Part shown: in pieces, positions 25,316-35,083 of the stretch
How the letters are laid out: every line of letters starts with the position of its first letter
Position numbering within the stretch: position 1 is the stretch's first letter
Source of the DNA: a virus
IMG/VR virus record: IMGVR_UViG_3300033150_000672
Location: 1 to 62,184 of that record
DNA length: 62,184 nt
Direction: 5' to 3' (one strand)
Translations under genes and position numbers: made by a program
Notes under the pieces: generated by a model
What the model was told of the DNA's origin: nothing
Database searches by the model: none
The model's input: only the letters and a program-made list of their open reading frames with translations

Positions 25316-25507
25316 ATGCCAACTATAAAGGGTTTTAAAATAATAAATGGGAAAATAACAGATGATAGTTTGAAGAAACTTAAGGAGGTTGGTGCTATAC
25401 CACTAAATTTAAAAGAAAAGAAAACAACTATCAAAAAGAACAGTAAGAAAATAACTAAAAAAATAAATAAAAAAACAAAGAAAAGTAGAAAAACAAAAAA
25501 GAAATGA
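25316..25507 (+). CDS. Small very basic protein (63 aa)
   Basis: The last 35 residues are mostly lysine with threonine and serine, as in internal DNA-condensing proteins. The first half is a short alpha/beta segment. A role with packaged DNA is inferred from composition and position. Confidence 0.5.
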   Translation: MPTIKGFKIINGKITDDSLKKLKEVGAIPLNLKEKKTTIKKNSKKITKKINKKTKKSRKTKKK

Positions 25508-25516
25508 GGTGATTAA

Positions 25517-25840
25517 ATGTTAAAGGTAACACCAATTTCAAATAAAAGGTTAATAGAAGACCATGATACAGATATTGTATTCGAGGTTGGAAAAGATACC
25601 ATTTTAAAAGATAGAAACTTAAAGGCTGGTTCTATTAAAAGAATGTTATTTGATGGAATATTAAGAGTTACTGAAGGGAGTGCTCAATTTCAATATAAAG
25701 ATGCACTTGTAACTGTTTCTGAAAAACATCCAGAAAAATGTATTTGTATTATTAAAGGAAAAGAAGAAGAAAAGGTTTTTGATACAAATATTAAGAAAGA
25801 AGAGAAGAAAGGAGGTAAAAAGAAGAAAAAGGAGGAGTAA
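25517..25840 (+). CDS. Hypothetical protein (107 aa)
   Basis: Beta-rich 85-residue body and a lysine/glutamate tail. Starts after GAGGTGATTAA. In head-tail connector gene orders this place is often held by a head accessory protein. Not recognised. Confidence 0.5.
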   Translation: MLKVTPISNKRLIEDHDTDIVFEVGKDTILKDRNLKAGSIKRMLFDGILRVTEGSAQFQYKDALVTVSEKHPEKCICIIKGKEEEKVFDTNIKKEEKKGGKKKKKEE

Positions 25841-25842
25841 AA

Positions 25843-26334
25843 ATGGCTGGTATAACTACAACAATTACTACAGATGATATTCGTGATTGGTTAGGTCTTA
25901 AAACAACAGACCCTCCAGCAGATGCTACAATAACTAAACATATTAATTGGAGTTTAGAGTGGATTGAATTAGATGCAGACACAACAGATTCAGATGAGAT
26001 TGATATGTTGGTTTTACTAAAATGTGGTTCTAGACTATTGAAATGGTTAGCAATAAGGGCAGTTAAAAATGGATATGTTAGTTTTAATAGTGGTGGAGTA
26101 AATATAAACAAATCACCAAGAGAATTAATGGAATTAGCAAATGATATGGATAACGATTACTGGTTATTTGTAGCAAAAACAACAAGTGATGTTGTAACAA
26201 CTAAATTTTTAGAAGATTTAGATACTTCAACACAACAAGACATAAAAGAGATATTTCAAAGCACTGCTAATGTTTGGGATTATCAAGCAAAATACCATCC
26301 AAGCGTTAGTGATAGGAGTGGGAGGTATAGTTAA
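25843..26334 (+). CDS. Head-tail connector, gp6-like candidate (163 aa)
   Basis: TTDDIRDWLGL, an ITKHINWSLEWIE helix and a second long helix fit the small helical adaptor proteins that dock under the portal. It is followed by the head-closure, gp10-like and terminator candidates in standard order. Confidence 0.6.
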   Translation: MAGITTTITTDDIRDWLGLKTTDPPADATITKHINWSLEWIELDADTTDSDEIDMLVLLKCGSRLLKWLAIRAVKNGYVSFNSGGVNINKSPRELMELANDMDNDYWLFVAKTTSDVVTTKFLEDLDTSTQQDIKEIFQSTANVWDYQAKYHPSVSDRSGRYS

Positions 26335-26336
26335 AT

Positions 26337-26723
26337 ATGGTTGATGACACGAACCTACAAATTGTTAATGGAATGATAGATGATTTTGAAAGTCTAATTG
26401 ATAATGATGTAGGTGTTACTGTCACTTATACTCCTGTCACAACCATACAATATGGAGCAGATGGAACAGAAAGAGAGGAAGGAACATCAGAGAGTAGAGT
26501 TGGAATAATATATATCTCAACAGAAAGATATGAAAACTTACCAGAAGGTTTTTTTGAAGATACAGATGCTGTAATGTTAGCAAAAAAAGGAGATACTTAT
26601 GTTAGAGATGGAAAAATAGAATATGGAGGAAATACCTACAGAATAAAAAACGTTGGAGATATGCTTTGGCATCCTGGAAGTGGAACCAGATTTGGAACAA
26701 AATTATATTTGGTGAAAGTATGA
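26337..26723 (+). CDS. Head-closure protein candidate (128 aa)
   Basis: A compact beta-rich protein with GVTVTYTPVTTIQYGADGTE near its start and RIKNVGDM near its end, like SPP1 gp16-type stoppers. Called mainly from size and position between two recognised connector genes. Confidence 0.55.
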   Translation: MVDDTNLQIVNGMIDDFESLIDNDVGVTVTYTPVTTIQYGADGTEREEGTSESRVGIIYISTERYENLPEGFFEDTDAVMLAKKGDTYVRDGKIEYGGNTYRIKNVGDMLWHPGSGTRFGTKLYLVKV

Positions 26724-27112
26724 ATAAATTACAAATACATTTAGAAAGTGCGGTACTAAGAATGCAGAAAAGAATATTTGAATTATTATATAATGATGTT
26801 CTTTCAAGAGTTCCAGTAGATACAGGAAGATTAAAAGAAGCAATAAGAACCAATAGTAGAATTGAAGGAAATAAAATAATTATAGGTAGTGGCAATTTAA
26901 TTGAATATGCTTTTTATGTTGAACATAGGTTTGAAGACCCAAAAAATCCAAGAATATTATGGAAAGCGAAAGTAGATAGAATGCAAAGAAAACATTTTGA
27001 TGCAAGTAGTACAATTCCTTATTTAAGAGCAGCAGTTTATAAAAACATTATGAGAATTATTGAAATTATTGTTGAAGAACTAAGAAATGAGTTTGAAGGT
27101 GTTGAGTTATGA
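26720..27112 (+). CDS. HK97 gp10-like tail-joining protein (130 aa)
   Basis: The conserved SRVPVDTGRLKEAIR, followed by a glycine-asparagine turn and YAFYVEHRF, is the signature of HK97 gp10-type minor tail proteins. I use the ATG at 26720, overlapping the previous stop, rather than an upstream in-frame start. Confidence 0.85.
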   Translation: MNKLQIHLESAVLRMQKRIFELLYNDVLSRVPVDTGRLKEAIRTNSRIEGNKIIIGSGNLIEYAFYVEHRFEDPKNPRILWKAKVDRMQRKHFDASSTIPYLRAAVYKNIMRIIEIIVEELRNEFEGVEL

Positions 27113-27756
27113 GTTTAATAAATCCAGACATAATGATTAATGAAATATTGTATTTTTTAAGAAATAATTTAACTGACCCAAAAAGTAGAGGAACAACAAC
27201 AACAGAAAACTTTACTGCTACATCTGGACAAACACAATTTTCATTAAGTAATAATCCAAGTTTTAATATTATTTCTGTTAAGGTTGATGGTAATACAAAA
27301 AGTTATGGTTCTGATTGGACTGTTAGTTTTACAAAAAATTCAACAACAATAACCTTAACAAATGCATTATCTGGTGGAGAAAGTGTTGATATAAAATATC
27401 ATTACGGTTCAACATGGATATATAAAGACTGGCCTAGAGTTGATTTAAAAGTTAGCAGTTATCCAAGAATAGGAATTAGAAATATTGCTACATCAGATAG
27501 ATATCAAGGTTTAAGTTTACAAGGTATGGATAGTACAATCACATTTCAAGTTGGTGTTTTTTATGAAAAAATTAATGATGCAAGAGATATGATGTTTACA
27601 ATTAAGGAGGAACTTTGGAATAATAGATTAAATTTTCATTACTTTTCAGGAATCAGTCCTGTAGGACAAGCAGGTCCAGGACGAGATATGCTAAGAAAAG
27701 GTGAAATATACGTAGGGGATATGGATTTCATAATCCCGATACAACCACAAACGTGA
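27109..27756 (+). CDS. Tail terminator candidate with extra beta domain (215 aa)
   Basis: Residues 1-25 and 105-215 look like the small tail-terminator fold. Between them is a beta-rich insert (FTATSGQTQFSLSNNPSFN, then VKVDGNTKSYGSDWTVSF) resembling the short domain found in phage fibres and also in the hub protein at 30816. This would put an exposed domain at the tail top. The insert is odd for a terminator; a tail completion protein is an alternative. Confidence 0.5.
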   Translation: MSLINPDIMINEILYFLRNNLTDPKSRGTTTTENFTATSGQTQFSLSNNPSFNIISVKVDGNTKSYGSDWTVSFTKNSTTITLTNALSGGESVDIKYHYGSTWIYKDWPRVDLKVSSYPRIGIRNIATSDRYQGLSLQGMDSTITFQVGVFYEKINDARDMMFTIKEELWNNRLNFHYFSGISPVGQAGPGRDMLRKGEIYVGDMDFIIPIQPQT

Positions 27757-27766
27757 GGTGAAAAAA

Positions 27767-28693
27767 ATGGTAAATTATCCAGCACATTTAACACAAATAA
27801 TGTATAAAAAAGAAACGACTTATGGAACAGAAGTGACAGCAGATAGTTATTTTGGAAGGGTAACAGCGTTTAGTTTTGATAGAACAAATAGTATCATAAG
27901 AAATTATGATGTGGGAGATAGAAATATTCAAAATTTATTGTTGAGTATTTTTAGAGTAACAGGTTCAGTTAATTTTGATTTAATTGATTTTTCTGTGTTT
28001 GAGTTTTTGTTAGGAAGTAGAAGTGGAGCATCACCACCATATACTTATACAACCACAACATCATTACCAAGTATTACGATAGAAACTGCTAGAAGAGGTT
28101 CAACTAATATGAATTTCACAATAACTGGCTGCAAGTGTAATAGTTTTACATTATCGTTTAACTTGAATGAACCAATTAGATGCACTACATCTTGGATTGG
28201 AAGAACTGTTAAAGAAGATTCAACAATTCAAACATATACTGTTCCTACAACAGAACCATTCACATTCATACAGAGTGATTTAGAAAGAAATAATGTTGCC
28301 ATTGGAATAATACAAAATGGAAGTTTATCAGTTACTCATAATCTAATAGAAGTTAGAGGAATTGGAAATAGATTATTAGATGATTTAAAAGTAGGACAAT
28401 TAGATATAACTTATGAATTTGCTGTAATTTTAGATAGTGGATTAGCAACAACAATATTAGCAGACGCATATGGACAAGGTGTTGGTAGTGGACCAATAAA
28501 TGATGGAACAGGAACAGCAACAACATATACATTAGATTTTGAACTTGATGCTACTGGTGGAAGAACTGCTACAATATCACTAACAAACGCTTCAGTAGAT
28601 AGTTGGACACCACCTGTAAATGCAGGAAATAATATGTGTTTGATGAGAGTAAGAGGAATTGCAAAAGGAATAAGTATATCTGCAAGCACTTAA
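27767..28693 (+). CDS. Major tail (tube) protein (308 aa)
   Basis: MVNYPAHLTQIMYKKETTYGTE and VTGSVNFDLIDFSVFEFLLG fit the tube proteins of phage tails; beta-rich throughout. It stands just before the frameshifted chaperone and the tape measure, as in siphoviruses and myoviruses. I start at the ATG at 27767 after GAGGTGAAAAA. Confidence 0.75.
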   Translation: MVNYPAHLTQIMYKKETTYGTEVTADSYFGRVTAFSFDRTNSIIRNYDVGDRNIQNLLLSIFRVTGSVNFDLIDFSVFEFLLGSRSGASPPYTYTTTTSLPSITIETARRGSTNMNFTITGCKCNSFTLSFNLNEPIRCTTSWIGRTVKEDSTIQTYTVPTTEPFTFIQSDLERNNVAIGIIQNGSLSVTHNLIEVRGIGNRLLDDLKVGQLDITYEFAVILDSGLATTILADAYGQGVGSGPINDGTGTATTYTLDFELDATGGRTATISLTNASVDSWTPPVNAGNNMCLMRVRGIAKGISISAST

Positions 28694-28719
28694 AACCCAA
28701 GGAGGTTGGAGGAAGAAAA

Positions 28720-29061
28720 ATGAATGATATGATAAGCCTTAAGGAAGGCGATATAAAATTTGGAAGATGGAAAAATAGAGAGAATAATGATTGTATTCTT
28801 AGAGCAGTTAAGGATATAAGAGTACAAGGAATCAAAGATAAAGAAATGAAACAAATTGTTTTAGCAGGCCTCATTAAAGAGTGGCAAATTGCTTACAGTA
28901 TATTTCATGGAGAAGGCTTCTTGAAAGGAGATACTGTGGAGAAAACAAAATTTAAAATTGATGAATTAGACGTTATTGAGGCTTCAAAACTTGGAGATTC
29001 ATTTGATAAGTTTCAAAGTGATTTGGTAGGTGATGTTGCAAAAAAAGTAAAAGAGTCGTAA
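28720..29061 (+). CDS. Tail assembly chaperone, short form (113 aa)
   Basis: Gene G equivalent. A helical, charged protein between tube and tape measure. Its last codons contain an A-AAA-AAA heptamer at 29040-29046, where a share of ribosomes can slip back one base into the downstream frame. Start at 28720 after TTGGAGGAAG. Confidence 0.75.
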   Translation: MNDMISLKEGDIKFGRWKNRENNDCILRAVKDIRVQGIKDKEMKQIVLAGLIKEWQIAYSIFHGEGFLKGDTVEKTKFKIDELDVIEASKLGDSFDKFQSDLVGDVAKKVKES

Positions 29062-29306
29062 ACGGACTTCCTGTTTATGACTCAAAACTAAATTATCTTG
29101 TAATATTACGAAATGCTTGCAAAGCAGGATTGGTAAAAATGTCAAAAAAAGAGTGGGATGAGATGAATATAGATGAAAGTTGTTTTTTACTATTAATGGA
29201 AAAAGAACAATTAGAAAAAATGGAAGATGAAAGAAAGAAAAAATCTTTTGAGAGAGGAGTTCAGGCAGATTTACGACAAAATTTTGTGAGGTTTGAAGAT
29301 GGTTAG
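28720..29306 (+). CDS. Tail assembly chaperone, -1 frameshift fusion (about 195 aa)
   Basis: Reading 28720-29046 in frame, then slipping -1 on A-AAA-AAA (29040-29046), gives an open frame of 86 more codons to a stop at 29304-29306, with a lysine/glutamate-rich C-terminal helix. This is the G/GT arrangement, in which the long form recruits the tape measure. The extension has no start codon with a good ribosome site, and ends just inside the tape-measure gene. The heptamer and frame are seen; actual slippage is inferred. Confidence 0.7.
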
Positions 29307-30336
29307 TGAGGTTGATATTAATGTAAATTTTAGAGGGGCAGGGGGTCTTGGTGGAGGAAGGACGTCCGTTCCTGGAGCAGTGGGTGCTGTTGGTAGTCCT
29401 GGTATTCTTGGAATTGCTGCTGGTGTTGCAGGTGGGTTTGGAATAGCAACAATATTAAAAGGTATTTGGGATGCAACACTTGAAAGTAGTTCAAGTCTTA
29501 AAGGAACTATGAAAATTATAAATACCATTATGAAATTAATATTAATGCCTATTGGAGATTTATTATCAAATTTAATTAGACCATTAGCGATTGCTTTAAT
29601 ACCTGTTGCTGTAAAAATGAGTGAATGGATGTATGGTGGAGGAATGGATAGGATAATGTTATTTCTTCAAGGAACAGGAGAAATATTAATGGGTATATAT
29701 AATATTTTAGAAGCAATAGGCGCTGCTGTTCCTGCTCTTTTTGCAACAATTGGAACATTGGTTAATCCATTTATGACTTGGGAAGAAAAACAAAGAATAA
29801 TCTCAGGCCTATGGGGACCTGTTGAAGAAAAAATATCAGAAGCAGGAAGAAATTTTGCTTCTGGAGCGTTTAGAATGATTGTTGCTATGGGTGATTGGGA
29901 AGACGAAGCAGCGTTACATATAGGAATACTTAGACAAATGAAAACGGAAGAAGTTGCTAATATATTAGAAGAAAGTGCTAATACAGGAAGAGCAGCACTT
30001 GATATAATGATGGAAACTGCTGCACGTATGGGTTTAATTCCTGATGAAATAACAAACGCTGGAAATAATGTTGTTGATGCTTTAAATGATGCTGCTGATT
30101 CAATAAGAAGAATGGAAAGAGGAAGAAGGGTAGAAACAAGACAATATGCTTCTGGAACAATAAGAAATACCAGAACAAATGAATCAAAAACATATTATTA
30201 TGATGTTAAACTTCCTTCAGAGAGACCAGGTGTGGGTAGAGTGCTAGAACCTACTATAACAAGATTACCACATCCTTTAGACCCAGCAGCATACAGAGAA
30301 AGATATATAAAACATATGGGAGTTTCACCACCATAG
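29299..30336 (+). CDS. Tape measure protein, short (345 aa)
   Basis: Glycine/alanine-rich N-terminus, hydrophobic segments at about residues 35-55 and 90-105, and otherwise helical; it directly follows the chaperone. Tape measure length sets tail length, and 345 residues is short, suggesting a short non-contractile tail of roughly 50 nm (inference). I start at the ATG at 29299 with GTGAGG before it. Confidence 0.7.
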   Translation: MVSEVDINVNFRGAGGLGGGRTSVPGAVGAVGSPGILGIAAGVAGGFGIATILKGIWDATLESSSSLKGTMKIINTIMKLILMPIGDLLSNLIRPLAIALIPVAVKMSEWMYGGGMDRIMLFLQGTGEILMGIYNILEAIGAAVPALFATIGTLVNPFMTWEEKQRIISGLWGPVEEKISEAGRNFASGAFRMIVAMGDWEDEAALHIGILRQMKTEEVANILEESANTGRAALDIMMETAARMGLIPDEITNAGNNVVDALNDAADSIRRMERGRRVETRQYASGTIRNTRTNESKTYYYDVKLPSERPGVGRVLEPTITRLPHPLDPAAYRERYIKHMGVSPP

Positions 30337-30348
30337 GGGGGATAAAAA

Positions 30349-30819
30349 ATGACTGCAACTTTAGAAGTTCAAAGTGGATGCACAACCCAAACAGGTTGGA
30401 CTGGAGGAACATCACTTAATATTGGAACAATTCAAAATGAAAGGGTAAAAATAGATACAGGGGCAGAACCTATTCCAAAACCACTTGGAACAGCCGAAGA
30501 AACAAGAATATTTAATCTTTTAGGACAAAGTGAAACAGTTACTGTTTCTGGTTGGTTTGTTGGTGACAATTCAGAGAGAGAAAATTTTATTAGAAATATG
30601 AAGTTAGTAGCAAAATACCATGCTGCACTACCTGGTACTAATACAACACTTACTTATAAGAATACAAACAGTGATGATTTAGATATTCAAACAGGACTTG
30701 ACCCAAGTGGTGCTGCTGTAAAATATAAAGTAATGGATCTTTCAATTTCAAAATCAACTCGTGATGGAGTGGGAGTAGTATTATATAATTTTAGATTATT
30801 GAGGTCAAAGAACGAATGA
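30349..30819 (+). CDS. Distal tail protein candidate (156 aa)
   Basis: Beta-rich, with SGWFVGDNSERENFIRN, the kind of helix-strand element found in Dit and related hub-ring proteins. It lies between tape measure and hub. Starts after GGGGGGATAAAA. Confidence 0.55.
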   Translation: MTATLEVQSGCTTQTGWTGGTSLNIGTIQNERVKIDTGAEPIPKPLGTAEETRIFNLLGQSETVTVSGWFVGDNSERENFIRNMKLVAKYHAALPGTNTTLTYKNTNSDDLDIQTGLDPSGAAVKYKVMDLSISKSTRDGVGVVLYNFRLLRSKNE

Positions 30820-32825
30820 ATTGGCAATTTGATGTAAACATTGGAGGAATATCAATTCCAACAGCCAATATACTTGGAATTGGTTATAATACACAGAAAG
30901 AATACGCTGTTATTGATTTTACTCTTTCTTATGGGACAGTAATTAGTTATGGGATAACACATGGTGATGCTGTAATAGTACAAGCAGGAGAAAGTAGTTC
31001 AACTGATTTTTATCTTTTTAGAGGAACAGTTGAAACAATAGAACTTGAAGGTTCTACAGTAAGGGTAACTTGCTATGACAAACTCTTTCAATTAACAGAA
31101 AGATTAGTAAATGAAATTTATGATAAAAATGATTCTTTTGGAGGAAAAATAAGTTCTATAATAATAGATATTATTACAAGATTTGGAGGTCTTAACGCTG
31201 ATACAAGTAGTATTCAAGATACTGGAACAGTTACAATTCAAGAAAAATTATATTGTTTTGATACTTACGCATTTGATGCAGTCTTAGAATTATGTAAAGC
31301 GTTTAGATATGTTCTTTATTATAATCCTGAAGATGATAAGGTGTATGCTCATGAGAAAGGATATTACTCAGCGACAGATACATTTAGCACAGCAACAAAT
31401 ATTGCTGGTTCTCCTATATGGACAAAAGATACAACTATGTTATTTAATTATTTGAAATTATATGGTTCTTCAAAAACGGTAACTCATCAAGAATTATTTA
31501 GTGGAACAGGAGCACAAACAACTTTCCAACTTAGTTATGCTCCAGATAGAAAGACAGATGTGAGAGTAGAAGTTGATAGTGGTGCGGGATTTGTTGAGCA
31601 AATATTTGGACGTGAAGGAACTACAGGAACCTATGATTATACTGTTGATGATGACCCAGAAATAAGAAGTATTATTTTTGAGTCAGGAAGTATTCCACCT
31701 TCTGGAACTGACAATATTCGTGTAACTTATGCTTATAATGATGTTTTGTTCACTGAAGTCTGGGACGATGCAAGTAAAAGTGCACATCCTACTGCTGATG
31801 GAGGATATAGATATGAAAAATTAACAAATCCTGATATTCAAACTATTGATGATTTAGAAAATACTGCTCTCACTTTAATAAATACCTTCTCTGATAGTTT
31901 TGATAGCGTTAATTTTACATCAGTTGAACTAACAGATATGCCAAGAAATGGAATGCAATCTACAATTATAGACCAAATAAATAATGAAAGTAGAACTCTA
32001 ATTATTAATCGTGTTAGTTTTAATTGGCCAAGTGCAGGATTTTCTATCCAAATGAGTGAGTCAGTTGGTGACCCTGATGATTTATTATATACAAATGCTC
32101 AGAGGTTGAAGAGATTAGAAGAAGAAAGTAGAGGTAATTTAACATTTATCAGAAGAACCATTCAAAATAGTCCAATATTAGAATTAGCAATAATACAAGT
32201 TCTTTCGTCTTATGATATATGGGATGATATATGGGACACTGCAGATACTTGGGACACTGCAGATACTTGGGGAGTTAGTGTTAATTCAGATGATTTTAGT
32301 GTAGATTTAACTTCCACTAAATGGAACGAGGTTACTGGAACTTGGTCTGTTACAAATGGAATTTATTCACAGAGCAACACTGGTATTAATGCGTATTCAT
32401 TATGGAATTTTACAGGTCATAATAGTTATCAAAACCCAGAAATCAATATTAAACTAAGAAAACAAACAGCACACACTATTGGAGTAATATTTAGATTTGA
32501 TGGAACAAATGGTTATTGTATTAGATATAAAGATGGGAATAAAGTAGAGTTCGGAACTTTCAATACTTCTACAGGTTTTACCCAAATTAGTGAGTATGAT
32601 TTAGCAAGAGCACTTAATGTGTGGACATTTTGGAGAGTTATGATGAAAGATAATAAAGTAATGCTTTGGTGGAGTGATGATTTTTATGACTGGAGAAAAG
32701 TATTTGATGAGGAAGATTCAACATATTCAAGTGCTGGAAGTGTGGGTTTGATTACATTTAACACAGATGCTGGTTTTGATGAATTTAAAATTGGTGAGGT
32801 TGAAACAATGGAGGTGAATTTTTAA
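30816..32825 (+). CDS. Baseplate hub protein with C-terminal lectin-like domain (669 aa)
   Basis: The first 400 residues follow the phage gpD/gp27-type hub pattern: an N-terminal beta barrel (FRGTVETIELEGSTVRVTC), a helical part (AFDAVLELCKAFRYVLYYN) and another barrel. A short beta insert (SGTGAQTTFQLSYAPD) sits at about 230. The last 190 residues (GVIFRFDGTNGYCIRYKDG) form a concanavalin-like domain that could bind sugars. A perfect 18-bp tandem repeat (32233-32268) encodes WDTADT twice at the linker. No cell-wall hydrolase domain is visible. Confidence 0.65.
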   Translation: MNWQFDVNIGGISIPTANILGIGYNTQKEYAVIDFTLSYGTVISYGITHGDAVIVQAGESSSTDFYLFRGTVETIELEGSTVRVTCYDKLFQLTERLVNEIYDKNDSFGGKISSIIIDIITRFGGLNADTSSIQDTGTVTIQEKLYCFDTYAFDAVLELCKAFRYVLYYNPEDDKVYAHEKGYYSATDTFSTATNIAGSPIWTKDTTMLFNYLKLYGSSKTVTHQELFSGTGAQTTFQLSYAPDRKTDVRVEVDSGAGFVEQIFGREGTTGTYDYTVDDDPEIRSIIFESGSIPPSGTDNIRVTYAYNDVLFTEVWDDASKSAHPTADGGYRYEKLTNPDIQTIDDLENTALTLINTFSDSFDSVNFTSVELTDMPRNGMQSTIIDQINNESRTLIINRVSFNWPSAGFSIQMSESVGDPDDLLYTNAQRLKRLEEESRGNLTFIRRTIQNSPILELAIIQVLSSYDIWDDIWDTADTWDTADTWGVSVNSDDFSVDLTSTKWNEVTGTWSVTNGIYSQSNTGINAYSLWNFTGHNSYQNPEINIKLRKQTAHTIGVIFRFDGTNGYCIRYKDGNKVEFGTFNTSTGFTQISEYDLARALNVWTFWRVMMKDNKVMLWWSDDFYDWRKVFDEEDSTYSSAGSVGLITFNTDAGFDEFKIGEVETMEVNF

Positions 32826-33706
32826 TGTCAAGTTTAATCACAAGTGATGGACTTAATTGGATGTTACAACTTGCGTTCGGGAGCACAACAGAACCTACTC
32901 CTGATGAATGGGAGGTAGGAAATGATGATACTGCTCCTACGGAAAGTGACACAATTTGTCTTGGAAGAGTTCCTTACACTTACACTATTGCTGAGGATTG
33001 TGATGCAGTCACTGGATGGACAAATTTCGGTGATGGCGGTGCTGTGGTGTTAAACACGAGTGGTCAGAATGAAGGAACAGGATGTTTGAATCTGCCTATT
33101 AGTTATAGCACTGGAACAAGTTATTGGCGTAAAAGTGGTTTCAGTATCAATTTAACCAGTGGGAACTGTGATTTTTACGTGTTCTTTTATGTTGATGACA
33201 AGACAAATATTATATCTGGTAGTGGAGGTGTAAGAATATATTTTGGGACAGGGGGTTGGACTAACTATTATGGTTACTATTTTGACAAAGCAAATATTAT
33301 TGACGGTGAGTGGAACGTGCTAAGGATACCTGACCCAACAAACTATGACCAAATTGGAGGTAGTGGAGCAGACTTATCAAATATTACTGACCTTCAAATA
33401 AATGTTCATACTACTGGAAGTTACACTGGTGACAGTATACGTATGGATGCTTGGCACTATGCTACTGAGGCAGAGCATCAAAAGAGTGTTGAAGCAGGTT
33501 ATCCTGTTGTGAATACGACTTATCATACTGTTGTTTGGAAAGTTAAATATGCGACTAATCAAGCGAATGGTTATAAACTTCAAAGGTTATTTTTTAAAAA
33601 TAGTAATCTTATGGGGTTTAATACTGCGACTTACGCTTATATATTCAAAACAACAGCAAAAGAGTTATTCATTTCAACATTAATGAAAATACGAAATGTA
33701 ACATGA
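32825..33706 (+). CDS. Tail surface/receptor-binding protein (293 aa)
   Basis: After a short N-terminal part, residues 60-215 form a carbohydrate-binding-like jelly roll (GTGCLNLPISYSTGTSYW, FYVFFYVDDKTN, IDGEWNVLRIP). The following gene carries a similar domain, so the two are probably related surface proteins. Sugar binding is inferred from the fold only. Confidence 0.55.
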   Translation: MSSLITSDGLNWMLQLAFGSTTEPTPDEWEVGNDDTAPTESDTICLGRVPYTYTIAEDCDAVTGWTNFGDGGAVVLNTSGQNEGTGCLNLPISYSTGTSYWRKSGFSINLTSGNCDFYVFFYVDDKTNIISGSGGVRIYFGTGGWTNYYGYYFDKANIIDGEWNVLRIPDPTNYDQIGGSGADLSNITDLQINVHTTGSYTGDSIRMDAWHYATEAEHQKSVEAGYPVVNTTYHTVVWKVKYATNQANGYKLQRLFFKNSNLMGFNTATYAYIFKTTAKELFISTLMKIRNVT

Positions 33707-33758
33707 GGTAAGAAATAAAAGTATCCAAAACGTAAAATAAAAATGGGAGGTGGTAAAA

Positions 33759-34568
33759 ATGCCAATGCAACAAGGAAGTAGTGAAGATATTAGAGAACCA
33801 CGTATACATTTTGATGCAGAAGATGGTTATCAAATAGTTACAGAAATGAATTCATATGGTGATGTAACAAAGAAAGAATATCTTGATGGTGCTACAAAAA
33901 TTGTAGAACAAATAGAATATTATGCGAGTTTTAAGATACTTGATGCCATGTCTGTTGTAGGAAACTGGACTGAGACAGGAGATGGTGCTTTATCAGTAAA
34001 TACTAATGGATGGCTTGACGGCACAACAGATGTCTTAAGGAATACCTATACCTTTAGTGGTGGAACAAGCACAATAGCAGATTCAACTACAAATCATGGT
34101 GATTTAAGTAATTGGATTGGTGCGAGTTGTGACCAAGGATATGTAACAATTTTAGCGGATTTCAGTGATTTTTCAAATGTTACAAGTGTTGAGTGCAGAA
34201 TAGGAAGTAGTTCAGCAGATTATAGGAGTGTAATACTTTATTCAGGAGTGGATTATACAACAAATGATAGATGGTTTGGTCTAATATTTGATTTAAGTGC
34301 AGGAAGTTCAACAGGAACACCATTAGGAACAGCAGTTGATTATGTAGCATTTATATTTACAATTGCAGCAGGAACATCACAAACAATAGATATGACAAGT
34401 TTAATGGTTTGTAAAGAAAATAGCACAAAAATAAGCGGTGAAGACTTTTATGATATAAGAAGAGAAACAAGAGAATTCACATCAGAAAGTAAAATTTATG
34501 AATATGAATTTGTCTATGATGCTGCAGCAGAAGAATCTTACTATACAAAAATAACAGGAGGTTATTAA
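33759..34568 (+). CDS. Tail surface protein with jelly-roll domain (269 aa)
   Basis: Begins with a helical attachment segment, then a jelly roll like that of the previous gene (SNVTSVECRIGSSSADYRS and RWFGLIFDLS), and a charged C-terminal strand region. GGGAGGTGGT ribosome site. Probably part of the host-recognition apparatus. Confidence 0.5.
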   Translation: MPMQQGSSEDIREPRIHFDAEDGYQIVTEMNSYGDVTKKEYLDGATKIVEQIEYYASFKILDAMSVVGNWTETGDGALSVNTNGWLDGTTDVLRNTYTFSGGTSTIADSTTNHGDLSNWIGASCDQGYVTILADFSDFSNVTSVECRIGSSSADYRSVILYSGVDYTTNDRWFGLIFDLSAGSSTGTPLGTAVDYVAFIFTIAAGTSQTIDMTSLMVCKENSTKISGEDFYDIRRETREFTSESKIYEYEFVYDAAAEESYYTKITGGY

Positions 34569-34570
34569 AG

Positions 34571-35071
34571 ATGTGGCCAATTGATATAATGAACAAGTTA
34601 AGAAAAATATTCAGTGATACAGAATACATTCACGACAAAGCAGTTAATACTCCAACAGCAGATAGTGTTGCTGATAAGATAATTACTATAGATGGAAGAA
34701 TAGTAACATCAGAATTAAAATGCAGTCCTAATGATTCGACTGTTGGAACAACTCTTACAATGGATGGAACGCCAGTCACTTTCCTGAGTGCTATATCTAC
34801 AGATATATTAGTTCTCGGATTTGCTTTGGAATATACTTCAACAGCAGGACAACAAATGGTAAGGGTTGAAGTATTGGAGAACACGACTGAACGTGGTGTT
34901 GCTCATACAGGAATGAAGGATAATGATGTGAACAGAACTCAGTATTTGCCTTTCGCGATTCCAGTGTATATAAGTAGCAGTGGGAACCCCGATGTTAAGG
35001 TAAGGGCTTATATTCAGGCAGGGGATAACACAAGTTTGAATGTGCATATGTATTATTGTGAACTAAGTTAA
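34571..35071 (+). CDS. Beta-sandwich surface protein (166 aa)
   Basis: A helical start then a single beta-sandwich (ILVLGFALEYTSTAGQQMV, FAIPVYISSSGNPDVKVRA) of the kind used on virion surfaces. Follows the previous gene by two bases. Not assigned. Confidence 0.5.
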   Translation: MWPIDIMNKLRKIFSDTEYIHDKAVNTPTADSVADKIITIDGRIVTSELKCSPNDSTVGTTLTMDGTPVTFLSAISTDILVLGFALEYTSTAGQQMVRVEVLENTTERGVAHTGMKDNDVNRTQYLPFAIPVYISSSGNPDVKVRAYIQAGDNTSLNVHMYYCELS

Positions 35072-35083
35072 GAGGTGATATAA

